Counted from the first letter of the stretch, positions 8,250-18,102 are shown. The stretch: DNA of 64,000 bases from Pseudovibrio sp. M1P-2-3 (GCF_031501865.1 NZ_JARRCW010000001.1:2749001-2813000), one strand, 5' to 3'. Program-made: numbers and translations. Notes: generated by a model not told the origin, from the sequence alone.

Positions 8250-9782
8250 ATGCCCGGCGAGTATCAGGAGAGAAACCGATCGCAGTGGATTGGCCTTTTT
8301 GTCGGGCCAATCCTGTTTTTTGGTGTGCTTTGTATGCCTGTGGACCCGCAAATGGTTCCAATCAGAAACATGTCGGCTCTTGCTCTGTTCATGGGGGTTT
8401 ACTGGTTCACCGAAGCTATCCCTCTTGCCATGACAGCCCTTCTCCCCTTCGCCCTCTATCCGATCCTTGGGATCATGTCCGCCGCAGAGGCTGCCCAGCA
8501 GTATTTCAACACCATTGTGTTTTTATTCATCGGCGGATTTTTGATTGCTCTGGCTATGGAGCAATGGGGCCTGCATAAGCGCATCGCCCTTATTATTATC
8601 CGCTCCATTGGCGGCCATCCCGACAGGATCATATTGGGGTTTATTCTATGTTCAGGCTTCCTGTCCATGTGGATCACAAATACAGCAACAACCCTCTTAC
8701 TGCTCCCCATTGGTCTTTCAATGGTCTACAAACTGGAGGAGAAATTTGGAAAAGAGGCGATCAAGCCGTTTACAATCGCCTTGATGCTGGCGATAGCCTA
8801 TGCCGCTTCCGTTGGCGGCATGGCCACATTGATTGGCTCCACCCCGAACCTCGCCTTCCTCAGTATTTATGAGAAAAACTATCCCAACGCCCCTGCCTTC
8901 GCCTTTGCTGACTGGATTTTGATGGCACTTCCCATTGCGGTGGTCATGCTAGCCTTTATCTGGCTCATACTGGTGAAACTGTTGTTTCCTACAGGAAAAG
9001 GGATCAGCCTGACCCGTGAAGAGATCGATCAGGATTATCTCAAGCTGGGAAAGTGCTCCCCCGAAGAGTGGTGGGTACTCGCCATTTTCTCGATCACAGC
9101 GCTCTTGTGGGTTACACGCAGGGATCTGGAGTTTGGATTTGCAACATTGAAAGGCTGGGCAGAGGCTTTTCCTGTCATAGCACTAATAAATGATGCCACG
9201 GTCGCTGTTTTAATGGCCTCTATCCTCTTCATTGTGCCAACCAGATCAAAACCAGCAAGAAGGATTAGCGCTACCCTCTTGGATTCCAACTGCTTTTCAA
9301 AATTGCCATGGGGCGTGATTATTCTGTTTGGCGGAGGGTTCGCCCTTGCCGAAGGTTTTTCTGTCACCGGTCTTGCGGACTATTTGGGGGATCATCTGGC
9401 CATTTTGAGCAAACTGCCAAACATTGCAATTATCATTGTAATTTGCATTGCTATGACTTTGCTTACGGAAATTACATCAAACACAGCAACCACCTTGGTC
9501 ATGCTGCCAATTCTTGTGGGCCTGAGCTCGTCCATCAATGTAAACCCGATCCTCCTCATGCTCCCCACAACTTTTGCTGCCTCCTACGCTTTTATGATGC
9601 CGGTTGCCACACCTCCCAACGCTGTTATTTTTGGGAGCGGCAGGTTGAAGATCAGCCATTTCATCAGGGCCGGTATTTTAATGAATGTAGTCGGAATTTT
9701 GACAATTACACTGGCCGTTTACTTTCTGGCGGGCCCCATGCTGGGAGCAGACATTCACACCCGTCCATCATGGGCTCAGTAA
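8250..9782 (+). CDS. DASS/SLC13-family sodium:anion symporter
   Basis: Integral membrane transporter of 510 residues with about 11-12 hydrophobic segments. The sequence VYWFTEAIPLAMTALLPFALYP and the paired SNT-type motifs (ITNTATTLLLLPIG near residue 140; ITSNTATTLVMLPILVG near 410) mark the divalent anion:Na+ symporter family, which imports dicarboxylates, citrate or sulfate. The substrate cannot be read from sequence. AGAGGAG before the ATG supports the start. It stands alone on the plus strand, divergent from the urea operon and convergent with the flavoenzyme gene. Confidence 0.88.
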   Translation: MPGEYQERNRSQWIGLFVGPILFFGVLCMPVDPQMVPIRNMSALALFMGVYWFTEAIPLAMTALLPFALYPILGIMSAAEAAQQYFNTIVFLFIGGFLIALAMEQWGLHKRIALIIIRSIGGHPDRIILGFILCSGFLSMWITNTATTLLLLPIGLSMVYKLEEKFGKEAIKPFTIALMLAIAYAASVGGMATLIGSTPNLAFLSIYEKNYPNAPAFAFADWILMALPIAVVMLAFIWLILVKLLFPTGKGISLTREEIDQDYLKLGKCSPEEWWVLAIFSITALLWVTRRDLEFGFATLKGWAEAFPVIALINDATVAVLMASILFIVPTRSKPARRISATLLDSNCFSKLPWGVIILFGGGFALAEGFSVTGLADYLGDHLAILSKLPNIAIIIVICIAMTLLTEITSNTATTLVMLPILVGLSSSINVNPILLMLPTTFAASYAFMMPVATPPNAVIFGSGRLKISHFIRAGILMNVVGILTITLAVYFLAGPMLGADIHTRPSWAQ

Positions 9783-9849
9783 ATTCGTCAAGGAGGGTAA
9801 GAGGACGTCTATTTCCTTAAGGTAAGGGAATCCTATTGCCATACTGCAA

Positions 9850-10962
9850 CTAAACTTTCCATTTATCTCCCAAATACAACGGTTCTGGCTTATTGGACAT
9901 TCGGATAGGGTCTTCACTAGCCTTTTTGAAGCGGCTAGAACTGAAAACGCGGAGTGGTTCCGGCATCATATTTCGAGCCAGTCCCTCAATAACCAGCTTG
10001 GCAAGAGCGGGTGAGAATTTGAAGCCATGGCCTGACAAACCACCAATAACCCACTTCTTGGGTGCAAGGCGGTCTATAACATAATTTCCGTCTAAGCTGT
10101 TGGTATAATAACAGCCATGGCTTTGCTTATGTGCCAAGCCTGCCCCTGTCACTGAACACAAAGCTTTGGAAATTTCCTCTATATGTTCGCGGGAACAGCT
10201 CCGCTCACAAACACCCGGAGCCATGGGGATATCCAGATAATTATGCCAGCCAACCTTCATAGTATCAGGCCCAGTTGGAATTCCGTAGAGCATACGTCCG
10301 TCACGCCCCTCAATAATAATGATTTTATTAAAAATTTTAATAGGGGTGTCGTAGGAAAAATAGTGGCAATACACACGAGTGCTTGTGAGAGTTTCTTTAT
10401 ATTCGGGCCAATCTGCTAGCCAAGGTCCACAGCAATATATAGTTGGAATATTGTGATCATCTTCGACTTCGAACTGGCTGTTCTCTAGAAGATCTACTCC
10501 CGCATTCAAACAAAATTGTTTAAGAGCATTAATGGCGACGTTCGCCAGAATTACACAGGCCCGATCTTCCAGAACTATTTTGGCTTTCTCCCCGCCTCTT
10601 ATATGAAACTGCAAAGGAGAAAAACAATGTGCCGGTATATTGAATGCCTTAACAGCAGCTTTTACACCTTTGATAAGTGGTCCAGCTTCGTTCCCTAGGT
10701 AATAGGCACCCACTTCATCAATAACCTTTTCACCACTAACGTGTTCCAGCCATTTCCAAAGATCAAGCGATGTACGGGCTAACTGGACATACTCCAGTCC
10801 CTCCCAATAGGCACTGCGGAAAATGCGGCTATCTCCATGACTGGAGCCCAGATCATGACCTGTGGTAAACTGTTCAACTATTTGAGGGCGAAAACCTGCC
10901 TTAACCGCCTCAGTTGCGACCCAAAGCCCAACAATACCTCCGCCAATGATTCTCAGATTCAT
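9850..10962 (-). CDS. FAD-dependent oxidase of the monomeric sarcosine oxidase / N-methyltryptophan oxidase family
   Basis: A 370-residue DAO-type flavoprotein. The N-terminal dinucleotide fold reads RIIGGGIVGLWVA, followed by GSSHGDSRIFRSAYWEG, highly characteristic of MSOX/MTOX enzymes. Near the C-terminus HGCYYTNSLDGNYVID carries the cysteine that binds FAD covalently in this family, and GGLSGHGFKFSP is the flavin-contacting motif. It should oxidise a secondary or N-methyl amine to an aldehyde/imine and H2O2; the true substrate is unknown. No one-carbon or glycine-betaine genes adjoin it. The Shine-Dalgarno before the ATG is weak. Confidence 0.85.
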   Translation of the reverse strand: MNLRIIGGGIVGLWVATEAVKAGFRPQIVEQFTTGHDLGSSHGDSRIFRSAYWEGLEYVQLARTSLDLWKWLEHVSGEKVIDEVGAYYLGNEAGPLIKGVKAAVKAFNIPAHCFSPLQFHIRGGEKAKIVLEDRACVILANVAINALKQFCLNAGVDLLENSQFEVEDDHNIPTIYCCGPWLADWPEYKETLTSTRVYCHYFSYDTPIKIFNKIIIIEGRDGRMLYGIPTGPDTMKVGWHNYLDIPMAPGVCERSCSREHIEEISKALCSVTGAGLAHKQSHGCYYTNSLDGNYVIDRLAPKKWVIGGLSGHGFKFSPALAKLVIEGLARNMMPEPLRVFSSSRFKKASEDPIRMSNKPEPLYLGDKWKV

Positions 10963-11070
10963 GGGGTGTTCCGCTATGTGTTTCTATAATTCCGTCTCTG
11001 GCAATAGCAAAATAAATAGTATCGTAGGACCTGAAAATCTCTTAAATGTACTTAGGTCCGTACCAATAAA

Positions 11071-11102
11071 AGAGGCCCCGCCAAATCCTAGGCGGGGCCT
11101 CT
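11071..11102 (-). terminator. Rho-independent terminator of pntAB
   Basis: A perfect 12-bp stem (AGAGGCCCCGCC / GGCGGGGCCTCT) with an 8-base loop lies 24 bp beyond the pntB stop. On the minus strand it is followed by TTTTATT. Confidence 0.9.
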
Positions 11103-11125
11103 AATTTTCACTAGGGATGCTAAAC

Positions 11126-12514
11126 TTAGTCGATTAGCTGGAGCAGCTTGTCGATGGAGCCTTTGGCATCGCCGTAGTACATCTTGGAGTTCTCTTTATA
11201 GAACAGCGGGTTTTCGATACCGGAGTAACCGGTGCCCTGACCGCGCTTGGAGATGAACACGTTCTTGGCTTTCCAAACTTCCAGCACCGGCATACCGGCG
11301 ATTGGGGAGTTTGGATCTTCCTGTGCTGCCGGGTTCACGATGTCGTTGGCACCGATGATAATCACAACGTCCGTTTCTGGGAAATCGTCGTTGATCTCAT
11401 CCATTTCCAGAACGATATCGTAGGGAACCTTCGCTTCAGCCAGCAGAACGTTCATGTGTCCGGGCAAGCGGCCAGCAACCGGATGGATTGCAAAGCGAAC
11501 GTCTTTACCCTTGGCACGAAGACGTTTGGTCAGCTCGGAAACGGATTGCTGTGCCTGCGCAACAGCCATGCCGTAGCCCGGAACAATCACGATACTATCG
11601 GCATCGTGCAACGCTTCAGAAACATAGTCACTGTCCGTTGGAACCATTTCCCCTTCGATCTCTTGTGCTGGACCGGAGGTGTTGCCAAAGCCGCCCAGAA
11701 TAACCGAGAGGAAGTGGCGGTTCATAGCCTTACACATGATGTAGGAAAGGATCGCACCGGAAGAGCCTACAAGAGCACCTGTCACGATGAGCAGATCGTT
11801 GCCAAGCAGGAAGCCTGTTGCCGCAGCTGCCCAGCCCGAATAGGAGTTGAGCATGGAAACCACAACCGGCATATCCGCGCCGCCAATGGCCATAACCATG
11901 TGAACACCGATCACAAACGCGATCAAGGTCATCAGGTAAAGCGTCCAGGATCCAGCATGGTTCATATACATGACCAGAAGGATAAGAGAGACGATTACCA
12001 TAGCCGCATTGAGCAGGTGACGACCGGGCAGGATCAGGGCTTTACCGCCAATGCTTCCAGCCAGCTTGCCATAGGCAATGATGGAACCTGTGAAGGTAAT
12101 CGCACCGATGAACACGCCGAGGAAGATTTCCACTTCGTGAATAACCTGAGCAGCGCCAACAAGGCCCTCAGGCGGATTGATGTCGGAGTTGATGCCGATG
12201 AAAACAGCAGCCAGACCCACGAAGGAGTGCAGCGCCGCCACAAGCTGCGGCATGCCCGTCATTTCAACGCGCTGCGCCACAATGACACCGATAACCGCGC
12301 CAACCACAATGGTGATGATCAAAACAGTGACAACTGCGCCGCTGCCAAGATTAACACCAGTGCCCAAAATGGTGGCGAGCACAGCAATAGCCATACCGAC
12401 AATACCGAACCATACGGCTCGCTTGGCGCTTTCTTGATTGGAAAGTCCGCCAAGAGACAGAATGAACAGGACGGTGGCCGCAATATAAGCGGCGGTTTGA
12501 AGTCCGATAGACAT
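11126..12514 (-). CDS. pntB: Proton-translocating NAD(P) transhydrogenase beta subunit PntB
   Basis: 462 residues: an N-terminal half of about eight or nine membrane segments (domain II) and a C-terminal NADP(H)-binding domain III from roughly residue 285. Domain III shows [35 protein letters not shown] and [13 protein letters not shown], all conserved in PntB. With PntA it uses the proton gradient to reduce NADP+ by NADH in the inner membrane. It starts 17 bp after pntA ends and is followed by a strong terminator, so pntAB is a two-gene operon. Confidence 0.97.
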   Translation of the reverse strand: MSIGLQTAAYIAATVLFILSLGGLSNQESAKRAVWFGIVGMAIAVLATILGTGVNLGSGAVVTVLIITIVVGAVIGVIVAQRVEMTGMPQLVAALHSFVGLAAVFIGINSDINPPEGLVGAAQVIHEVEIFLGVFIGAITFTGSIIAYGKLAGSIGGKALILPGRHLLNAAMVIVSLILLVMYMNHAGSWTLYLMTLIAFVIGVHMVMAIGGADMPVVVSMLNSYSGWAAAATGFLLGNDLLIVTGALVGSSGAILSYIMCKAMNRHFLSVILGGFGNTSGPAQEIEGEMVPTDSDYVSEALHDADSIVIVPGYGMAVAQAQQSVSELTKRLRAKGKDVRFAIHPVAGRLPGHMNVLLAEAKVPYDIVLEMDEINDDFPETDVVIIIGANDIVNPAAQEDPNSPIAGMPVLEVWKAKNVFISKRGQGTGYSGIENPLFYKENSKMYYGDAKGSIDKLLQLID

Positions 12515-12531
12515 AGTTCTTCGCTCCCCGC

Positions 12532-14100
12532 TTAAGACTTGTTGAACATCTGGAGCATACGGCGTGTCACCATGAAGCCCCCGACAATGTTAATGGTTGC
12601 AATGAGCACCGAAATGCCAGCCAAGATCATGACGATCCAACTTGGCGATCCCAGCTGCAGCAAGGCGCCCAGAATGATAATGCCGGAAATGGCATTGGTG
12701 ACCGCCATCAGCGGTGTGTGCAAGGAGTGGGCAACGCCCCAGATAACCTGAAAGCCCACGAACACAGCCAGAACAAACACGATGAAGTGCTGCATGAAGT
12801 CAGCCGGCGCATACATGCCGATAAGACCCATCACAACTGCGCCGGTGGCCAGAAGGCCAAACTGGCGACGGCCTGCCGCTTTATGGGCAGCTGCTTCTTC
12901 CGCGGCCAGCTCTTCGGCAGTCTTTTCAGGTGCCTTTGGCTTTTGCGCGGCAATGGCTGCAATCTTTGGCGGAGGTGGCGGGAATGTAACCGCCCCTTCG
13001 TGCGTCACGGTCGCACCGCGGATCACATCATCTTCCATGTTGACGTTTGGCTGACCGTCTTTTTCAGGGGTCAGGTCGTCCATCATATGGCGGATGTTGG
13101 TCGCATAAAGCGTCGAGGACTGTGCGGCCATGCGGGACGGGAAGTCGGTGTAGCCGATAATGGTCACGCCATTATCAGTGACAACTTTTTCGTCCTGTTT
13201 GGTCAGTTTACAGTTCCCGCCTTTTTCAGCGGCAAGATCCACTATCACCGAACCGGCTTTCATGGACTGAACCATGTCCTCGGTCCACAGTTCCGGCGCC
13301 TCACGGCCCGGAATCAGCGCAGTGGTGATAACAATGTCCACCTCTGGAGCCAGTTCGCGGAATTTGGCAAGCTGCGCCTCGCGGAACTCTGGCGAAGAAA
13401 CGGAGGCATATCCGCCCGAAGACGCGCCGTCCTGCTGCTCTTCTTCAAAGTCCAGATAGACGAACTCCGCCCCCATGGATTCGACCTGCTCAGCCACTTC
13501 CGGGCGAACGTCAAATGCAAGAGTGATGGCACCAAGAGAAGTAGAGGCGCCAATGGCTGCAAGACCTGCAACACCTGCACCCACAACAAGAACTTTCGCA
13601 GGCGGTACCTTACCGGCAGCAGTGATCTGACCTGTAAAGAAGCGTGGGAAATTGTTACCCGCTTCGATGACAGCACGATAACCGCCAATGTTCGCCATGG
13701 AGGACAGTGCGTCCATTTTCTGCGCTCGGGAGATGCGCGGCACCATGTCCATTGCCAGAACAGTGACGTTCTTGTCAGCAAACTTCTTTAACAGCTCTTC
13801 ATTTTGAGCAGGCCAGAAGAAGGAAACTAGAATCTGTCCGGAACGAGAAAGCGCCAGTTCACTTTCTTCTGGCGGACGGACTTTGGCAACAATATCCGCA
13901 GTTTCCCATAGGGCTTTCGCATCGGCGACAACCTTAACACCCGCAGCGGCATAGTCCTCATCGGAGAAGTTAGCAGCACTACCGGCACCACTTTCAACTA
14001 CGCACTCATACCCTAATTTTGCCAATTGCTTGGCACTCTCAGGCGTCAGAGCAACGCGCTGTTCCCCTTCAAGGACCTCCTTTGGAGCTCCTATAATCAT
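12532..14100 (-). CDS. pntA: Proton-translocating NAD(P) transhydrogenase alpha subunit PntA (fused form)
   Basis: 522 residues from the ATG at 14100 ([20 protein letters not shown]). GGA lies 6 bases upstream of this ATG, while an ATG two codons earlier abuts it, so 14100 is preferred. Residues 1-385 form the NAD(H)-binding domain I ([14 protein letters not shown] dinucleotide fold; [15 protein letters not shown]). The C-terminus carries three membrane helices, preceded by a proline/alanine/glutamate-rich linker near 390-420. Many alphaproteobacteria split this protein into PntAA and PntAB; here it is one chain, as in E. coli. Confidence 0.95.
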   Translation of the reverse strand: MIIGAPKEVLEGEQRVALTPESAKQLAKLGYECVVESGAGSAANFSDEDYAAAGVKVVADAKALWETADIVAKVRPPEESELALSRSGQILVSFFWPAQNEELLKKFADKNVTVLAMDMVPRISRAQKMDALSSMANIGGYRAVIEAGNNFPRFFTGQITAAGKVPPAKVLVVGAGVAGLAAIGASTSLGAITLAFDVRPEVAEQVESMGAEFVYLDFEEEQQDGASSGGYASVSSPEFREAQLAKFRELAPEVDIVITTALIPGREAPELWTEDMVQSMKAGSVIVDLAAEKGGNCKLTKQDEKVVTDNGVTIIGYTDFPSRMAAQSSTLYATNIRHMMDDLTPEKDGQPNVNMEDDVIRGATVTHEGAVTFPPPPPKIAAIAAQKPKAPEKTAEELAAEEAAAHKAAGRRQFGLLATGAVVMGLIGMYAPADFMQHFIVFVLAVFVGFQVIWGVAHSLHTPLMAVTNAISGIIILGALLQLGSPSWIVMILAGISVLIATINIVGGFMVTRRMLQMFNKS

Positions 14101-14705
14101 GGTCATTCCTTTTTTCCGGCTCCTCACCTGAACACATCAAACAAGGGCCTAGCCTAAATACGCCGGGGTAGAATTCCCAATACCCCTAAAATTGTTCGGT
14201 CAGCCATAACAACCAAGTTATAATAGCCAAACAAATCTCAATGGCATAACTCGACACATACCACCCCGAATTGTCAATTGAGACATGCTCATTCGGGTAG
14301 GTAGTTTTAGTTGATCCACAAAATATAACAGGAAATCAAAGCGGGAATACTTCGACTTTAAGCTGAATTACGCATGTATTAGTTCATAGCGCCGCAAGAA
14401 ATTAAAAACTAAAAATTCTAGAGAGAGTAGAAATATAGGTCCTTCACCTGACCATTACGTCACAAAAGCGTTGCGCGGGGACTATCTACCGCACCTACAC
14501 TTTAGGCCTACTACGAACTATCTAACAGTTGAACTCAACAAACTTTAGGGGAGAAAAAAAATCAAGGCCAACAAAGTCATGGTAACCCAGTCCAGCCCCG
14601 TCACGTAGCTTCCCAGTCATATAAGTTTCAAAATTCTGTCATCGGGCCTCCATATGCCACCGCTAGCGTCAGCGCGTTTTTCGGCTTTCCCAATGGAGTT
14701 CTTGA
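14101..14705. other. 605-bp intergenic region between pntA and the exported phytase-like gene
   Basis: No supported gene. It must contain the pntAB promoter (minus) and the promoter of the plus-strand gene. A loose inverted repeat (CCGAAT ... ATTCGG) lies near 14268-14296, and TATCTA occurs twice in direct orientation near 14483 and 14518; neither is strong enough to name. Confidence 0.4.
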
Positions 14706-16928
14706 ATGCGAAAACAATATATCACGCTTTCCAGCGCAGTTACATTTACGGCTCTGGCGCTGAGCAGTACCTCGGTTACGCTCGCTGCCGACCAGCTTTA
14801 TTTCGAGCGTGTCGCCACCTACCCCGTTTATAAAACTCTGGAGGAAAGCGCGCAGCTGGACACCAAGACATCTGCCGAGATCATTGCCGCAACTGATGAT
14901 GAGAAAACACTGGTTTTCACCGATAGCCCCGCGCACGCGCTGGTTTTCCTTGGCATTGATGACATCTACCAGCCATCTCCCAAAGGGCGCGTTGCCTTGA
15001 GCGGTGAGCCCACCTCAGTCGCGGTTGCCGGAGGCTATGCCTATGTGGGCGTAAATACCTCCCAAAGTTACACTCAGCCTTCCGGTCACCTTGCTATTGT
15101 CGACGTGAAGACACTGGCAATAACAGGCCAATGTGACCTTGGGGGGCAGCCGGATTCCGTTGCCCTTTCGCCAGACCGCAAGTTTCTCACTGTGGCCATT
15201 GAGAACGAGCGGGATGAGGATTTGAATGAGGGCGTTATTCCGCAAGCTCCAGCCGGTTACCTTGCGTCCTTTGATCTGGATACAAATGGGCAACTGCAAA
15301 ACTGCGATAGCGTTCGTCGCACAAGTTTGAGCGGGTTGGCACACGTGGCCCCTTCCGACCCTGAAGCCGAATTTGTTTCCATTAACAACGACAATACCGT
15401 AGTGGTAACGCTGCAGGAAAACAACCATCTGGCGCTCGTAGACTTAAAAACTGGTAGGGTGCAAAACCATTTTCCAGCCGGACACGCGTCTGCTATGAAT
15501 ATCCCCGTTAGAAAAGCGAAAATGAGTGATGCCTCTGGCTCCATTAACTCAATCGCCCGTGAACCCGACGCGGTAGCCTGGATCGACGACGAACGTTTTG
15601 TTACGGCCAATGAGGGCGATTACAAGGGTGGTTCCCGTGGTTTCACCATCTGGAATAAAAAAGGCGACGTCCTTTTTGACAGCGGTGGCAGCATGGAACA
15701 TTTGGCCATGTCATACGGGCACTATCCAGCCAAACGCGCTCACAAGAAGGGTGTTGAGCCGGAAGGTGTCGCAACAGGTAAGTTCGGCGAACAGACATAT
15801 ATTTTTGTCAACTCCGAGCGCGGCAACTTCGTCGCCGTTTATAAGGATACGGGCAGCACGCCGGAGTTTGTCCAGTTCCTCCCCACCCATATTGCCCCAG
15901 AGGGCTTGCTGGCTCTGCCAAAGCGCGGCCTATTCGTCGTTGCAAATGAGGGCGAGTCCCTTGAGGACAATGTCCGCTCACACCTGAGCCTTTATCAGTT
16001 CGGGGCCAAGACCCCTTTTTACCCCCATCTTGTCTCTGACATGGATGACCGCACCAACGCGCCCATAGGCTGGGGTGCCCTCTCGGGCCTTACCGCCAGC
16101 AAGCAAGACCCGAACATTTTGTATGCAGTTTCAGACAGCTTTTATGATGAAGCCCGCATCTTAAAAATTGACAGGTCTCATAGCCCCGCAAAAATTATAG
16201 AGTACATCACTCTTCCCTCGCCCGCTGATTTGGACTTGGAAGGTATTGCCCTAAGCACCAATGGCGGCTTTTGGCTGGCCAGCGAAGGCAATGCGAAAGA
16301 CCGCCCTCCTCTTCTTCTGGAGGTTGCAAGTGACGGATCCATTCTTAAAGAAGTCCAACTACCTCAATCTCTTCTTGAGGTGCAAAGTTCCTATTCCTTG
16401 GAAGGTGTGGCGGAGTTCAGCTACAACGGGCAAACCAAAGTCGCTGTCGCTTTCCAGCGGGAATGGAAGGACGATCAAAAAGGGCTTGTTAAGCTGGGCT
16501 TTTATACCCTAGAAGACAACAGCTGGGCATTTGCCCACTACCCACTTGATACGCCCGCCAGCAAAGCAGGAGGCTGGGTTGGTCTTTCTGAAATTATTTC
16601 ACTTGGAAATAACCGCCTCGCACTTCTTGAAAGAGACAACAAAGGCGGTCAGGCAGCGGCAATCAAACAGATCACCACAGTCTCCCTTGATGGTATCGAT
16701 CTTATGCCCCATGGGCAAAAGCTTCCCGTCCTCAAGAAGAATGTCGTTGTGGACCTGCTTCCCGCGCTGTCCCGCAGCAACGGCTGGACACCTGATAAGG
16801 TTGAAGGCATGGCACGCACCATAGACGGCGCCGTGATCATCATAACGGACAATGACGGGGTAGATGATGCATCAGGGGAAACCCAGTTCATCAATCTTGG
16901 GCCAGCCGACCAGCTTGGCCTGAAATAA
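14706..16928 (+). CDS. Exported beta-propeller protein with C-terminal esterase-like phytase domain
   Basis: 740 residues with a Sec signal peptide (hydrophobic stretch about residues 10-27, cleavage near VTLAA-DQ). The central part looks like a beta-propeller with repeated blades (SVAVAGGYAYVGVN, SVALSPDRKFLTVAIEN, EPEGVATGKFG). From about residue 450 the sequence GWGALSGLTASKQDPNILYA, LDLEGIALSTNGGFWLASEG and KVEGMARTIDGAVIIITDND matches the esterase-like phytase domain family. The periplasm or cell surface is expected. The substrate is unknown, and a role in phosphate scavenging is only an inference. GGAG precedes the ATG. Confidence 0.8.
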   Translation: MRKQYITLSSAVTFTALALSSTSVTLAADQLYFERVATYPVYKTLEESAQLDTKTSAEIIAATDDEKTLVFTDSPAHALVFLGIDDIYQPSPKGRVALSGEPTSVAVAGGYAYVGVNTSQSYTQPSGHLAIVDVKTLAITGQCDLGGQPDSVALSPDRKFLTVAIENERDEDLNEGVIPQAPAGYLASFDLDTNGQLQNCDSVRRTSLSGLAHVAPSDPEAEFVSINNDNTVVVTLQENNHLALVDLKTGRVQNHFPAGHASAMNIPVRKAKMSDASGSINSIAREPDAVAWIDDERFVTANEGDYKGGSRGFTIWNKKGDVLFDSGGSMEHLAMSYGHYPAKRAHKKGVEPEGVATGKFGEQTYIFVNSERGNFVAVYKDTGSTPEFVQFLPTHIAPEGLLALPKRGLFVVANEGESLEDNVRSHLSLYQFGAKTPFYPHLVSDMDDRTNAPIGWGALSGLTASKQDPNILYAVSDSFYDEARILKIDRSHSPAKIIEYITLPSPADLDLEGIALSTNGGFWLASEGNAKDRPPLLLEVASDGSILKEVQLPQSLLEVQSSYSLEGVAEFSYNGQTKVAVAFQREWKDDQKGLVKLGFYTLEDNSWAFAHYPLDTPASKAGGWVGLSEIISLGNNRLALLERDNKGGQAAAIKQITTVSLDGIDLMPHGQKLPVLKKNVVVDLLPALSRSNGWTPDKVEGMARTIDGAVIIITDNDGVDDASGETQFINLGPADQLGLK

Positions 16929-16933
16929 AAAAA

Positions 16934-16964
16934 GCTGCCCGTGATCTGGAATATCACGGGCAGC
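16934..16964 (-). terminator. Strong hairpin after the phytase-like gene, terminator on the minus strand
   Basis: A 12-bp perfect stem (GCTGCCCGTGAT / ATCACGGGCAGC) has a 7-base loop. The A-run lies on its left, so the U-run forms on the minus-strand transcript coming from the insertion element. For the plus-strand gene it is a hairpin without a U-run and may act only as a 3-prime end stabiliser. Confidence 0.65.
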
Positions 16965-17002
16965 CATTGATTATAAGCGCTTTAACCTATAGTCTTGAGC
17001 CT

Positions 17003-17608
17003 TTATACTGAAACATATCCAGCTGCCTTGAAGTAATTCCAACACTCTTGGGGTGTGAACAGATCGCATATGTCACCCAGAGCCTTTATCAAGGTCTCAA
17101 AGGTTCTGGCTTTCATTCTGCGTAGGTGTGCTTTGAGCTTGGAAAACGCCATTTCGATAGGATTGAGATCAGGAGAATAGGGCGGCAGAAAAAGGAACCA
17201 ACACCCGCTTTGTCTGAGGGCCCTTGCGGCTTCTGGAACTTTGTGTGTGGACAGGTTATCCAGAATGACCACCGTTTTAGGGTGCAAGCATGGAGCCAGT
17301 TGTGTCGTGATATAAGTGGTGAATGCCTTGCCATTCATGGCCCCGTCCAGAACCCAGGGCGCAATGAGTCCCTCGTGGGTCAAACCGGCGATAAAGGTCT
17401 GGTTCTGCCAGCGTCCAAACGGCGCTGTGTCAAGGGCTCGTTCCCCTTTAAAGGCTCGGCCTCGCAGCCGGGTTAAATTCGTTTTAACACTGGTTTCATC
17501 GAGAAACACCAGTCTCTCAGGCAGATCACGCATTATAGGCTGACGGGTGTGGCGCCATTCATCTCTGGCATTTTGTACATGGAGTTTGCCACGCTCGGTT
17601 GCCACCAA
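17003..17608 (-). CDS. IS630-family transposase, DDE catalytic frame (orfB)
   Basis: 201-residue frame holding the complete catalytic triad: D in [14 protein letters not shown] in [11 protein letters not shown] and E in [18 protein letters not shown]. There is no good initiation site; its first codon is a TTG just after the run of eight A at 17622-17629. Expression therefore probably depends on a -1 shift from the upstream frame, giving a fused protein of roughly 320 residues. All catalytic residues are present, so the element could still be active if the shift works. Confidence 0.85.
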   Translation of the reverse strand: MVATERGKLHVQNARDEWRHTRQPIMRDLPERLVFLDETSVKTNLTRLRGRAFKGERALDTAPFGRWQNQTFIAGLTHEGLIAPWVLDGAMNGKAFTTYITTQLAPCLHPKTVVILDNLSTHKVPEAARALRQSGCWFLFLPPYSPDLNPIEMAFSKLKAHLRRMKARTFETLIKALGDICDLFTPQECWNYFKAAGYVSV

Positions 17609-17961
17609 CGATTTTTTTTATAGGTGTAGCCAAGACGGCGCAAAGCCTTGGAGACGGAAGTATGGTGAACCCTCACTCCCTCAGCCATGAAAAGTGCATC
17701 ACATAACTCCATCAACGTGATATCTCCGTCTTGATTGACCAGCTCGCGCAAGAAGGAGAGGTAGGGCTCCAATTTTCCGCCTCCCTTTGGGCGCCCTGTC
17801 CTGACCGGGATTAAACTCTGCCCCTCCCGAACTTTACGGGCCAAGCGAGATCCTGATGCTGGAGAGATCAGCAGGCGGCGTGCTGCTTCACGCCCGCTCA
17901 TCCCGGATAAAATGAGCCTTTTAAAGCGAAGGCGTAAATCAAGTGAAAGTGGCCGGCCCAT
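17533..17961 (-). CDS. IS630-family transposase, N-terminal helix-turn-helix frame (orfA)
   Basis: 142-residue frame starting [20 protein letters not shown]. Residues 1-115 form the DNA-binding part ([22 protein letters not shown], then a second winged region ending [10 protein letters not shown]). After the A-run the last ~25 residues ([20 protein letters not shown]) are out of frame with the family and are read-through. Reading AAA AAA AAA TCG by a -1 slip joins it to the catalytic frame. Programmed slippage on A-runs is known in IS630 relatives. Confidence 0.85.
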   Translation of the reverse strand: MGRPLSLDLRLRFKRLILSGMSGREAARRLLISPASGSRLARKVREGQSLIPVRTGRPKGGGKLEPYLSFLRELVNQDGDITLMELCDALFMAEGVRVHHTSVSKALRRLGYTYKKNRWWQPSVANSMYKMPEMNGATPVSL

Positions 17962-18044
17962 GTGATCTCCTCCCTAAAAGGAGTGAATCACAAATCAACC
18001 TGATTGGGAATCCCCAATCGATTCAGCGTTGCGCCTCATTGCTT

Positions 18045-18102
18045 TAATGTTTTTAAAGCAAAAACCGGTGCCAACTTTACGGCGGCACACTTTAAGGCGT
18101 CT
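18045..18102. repeat. Possible dispersed palindromic element next to the IS
   Basis: The stretch contains AAAACCGGTGCC followed by GGCAC, giving a GTGCC (18068-18072) / GGCAC (18084-18088) stem. It resembles intergenic palindromic repeats with an ACCGGT core that are widespread in Hyphomicrobiales genomes. No second copy is visible in this window, so assignment rests on resemblance only. Confidence 0.3.

Larger units (their letters stand above)
16990..18044 (-). mobile_element. IS630-family insertion sequence (ends tentative)
   Basis: Two overlapping minus-strand frames encode a DDE transposase of the IS630/Tc1-mariner group. The proposed ends are bounded by TA dinucleotides (16988-16989 and 18045-18046), the target used by this family. 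Reading inward, both ends share TGAG-C ... CTGAA, about 14 identities in 25, so the inverted repeats are weak. The resulting length, about 1.05 kb, is normal. A 7-bp palindrome with a 4-base loop (18002-18019) lies inside the transposase-start end. Transposase genes are certain; the exact ends are not. Confidence 0.6.

Noticed and set aside
7924-8361. 145-codon minus-strand open frame upstream of urtA
   Set aside because: It overlaps the start of the SLC13 transporter gene and lies in the divergent promoter region. The product is compositionally odd.
9797-9835. Weak inverted repeat between the SLC13 and flavoenzyme genes
   Set aside because: Only six base pairs with a G-U and no U-run. A convergent terminator is plausible but not supported.
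11456-13791. Two long plus-strand open frames (about 359 and 357 codons) across pntB and pntA
   Set aside because: They lie opposite strongly conserved genes, are His/Asn/Arg-rich and match no family. They are antisense shadows.
14628-14936. 102-codon minus-strand open frame at the start of the phytase-like gene
   Set aside because: It overlaps the signal-peptide region of a well-supported gene and has no recognisable motif.
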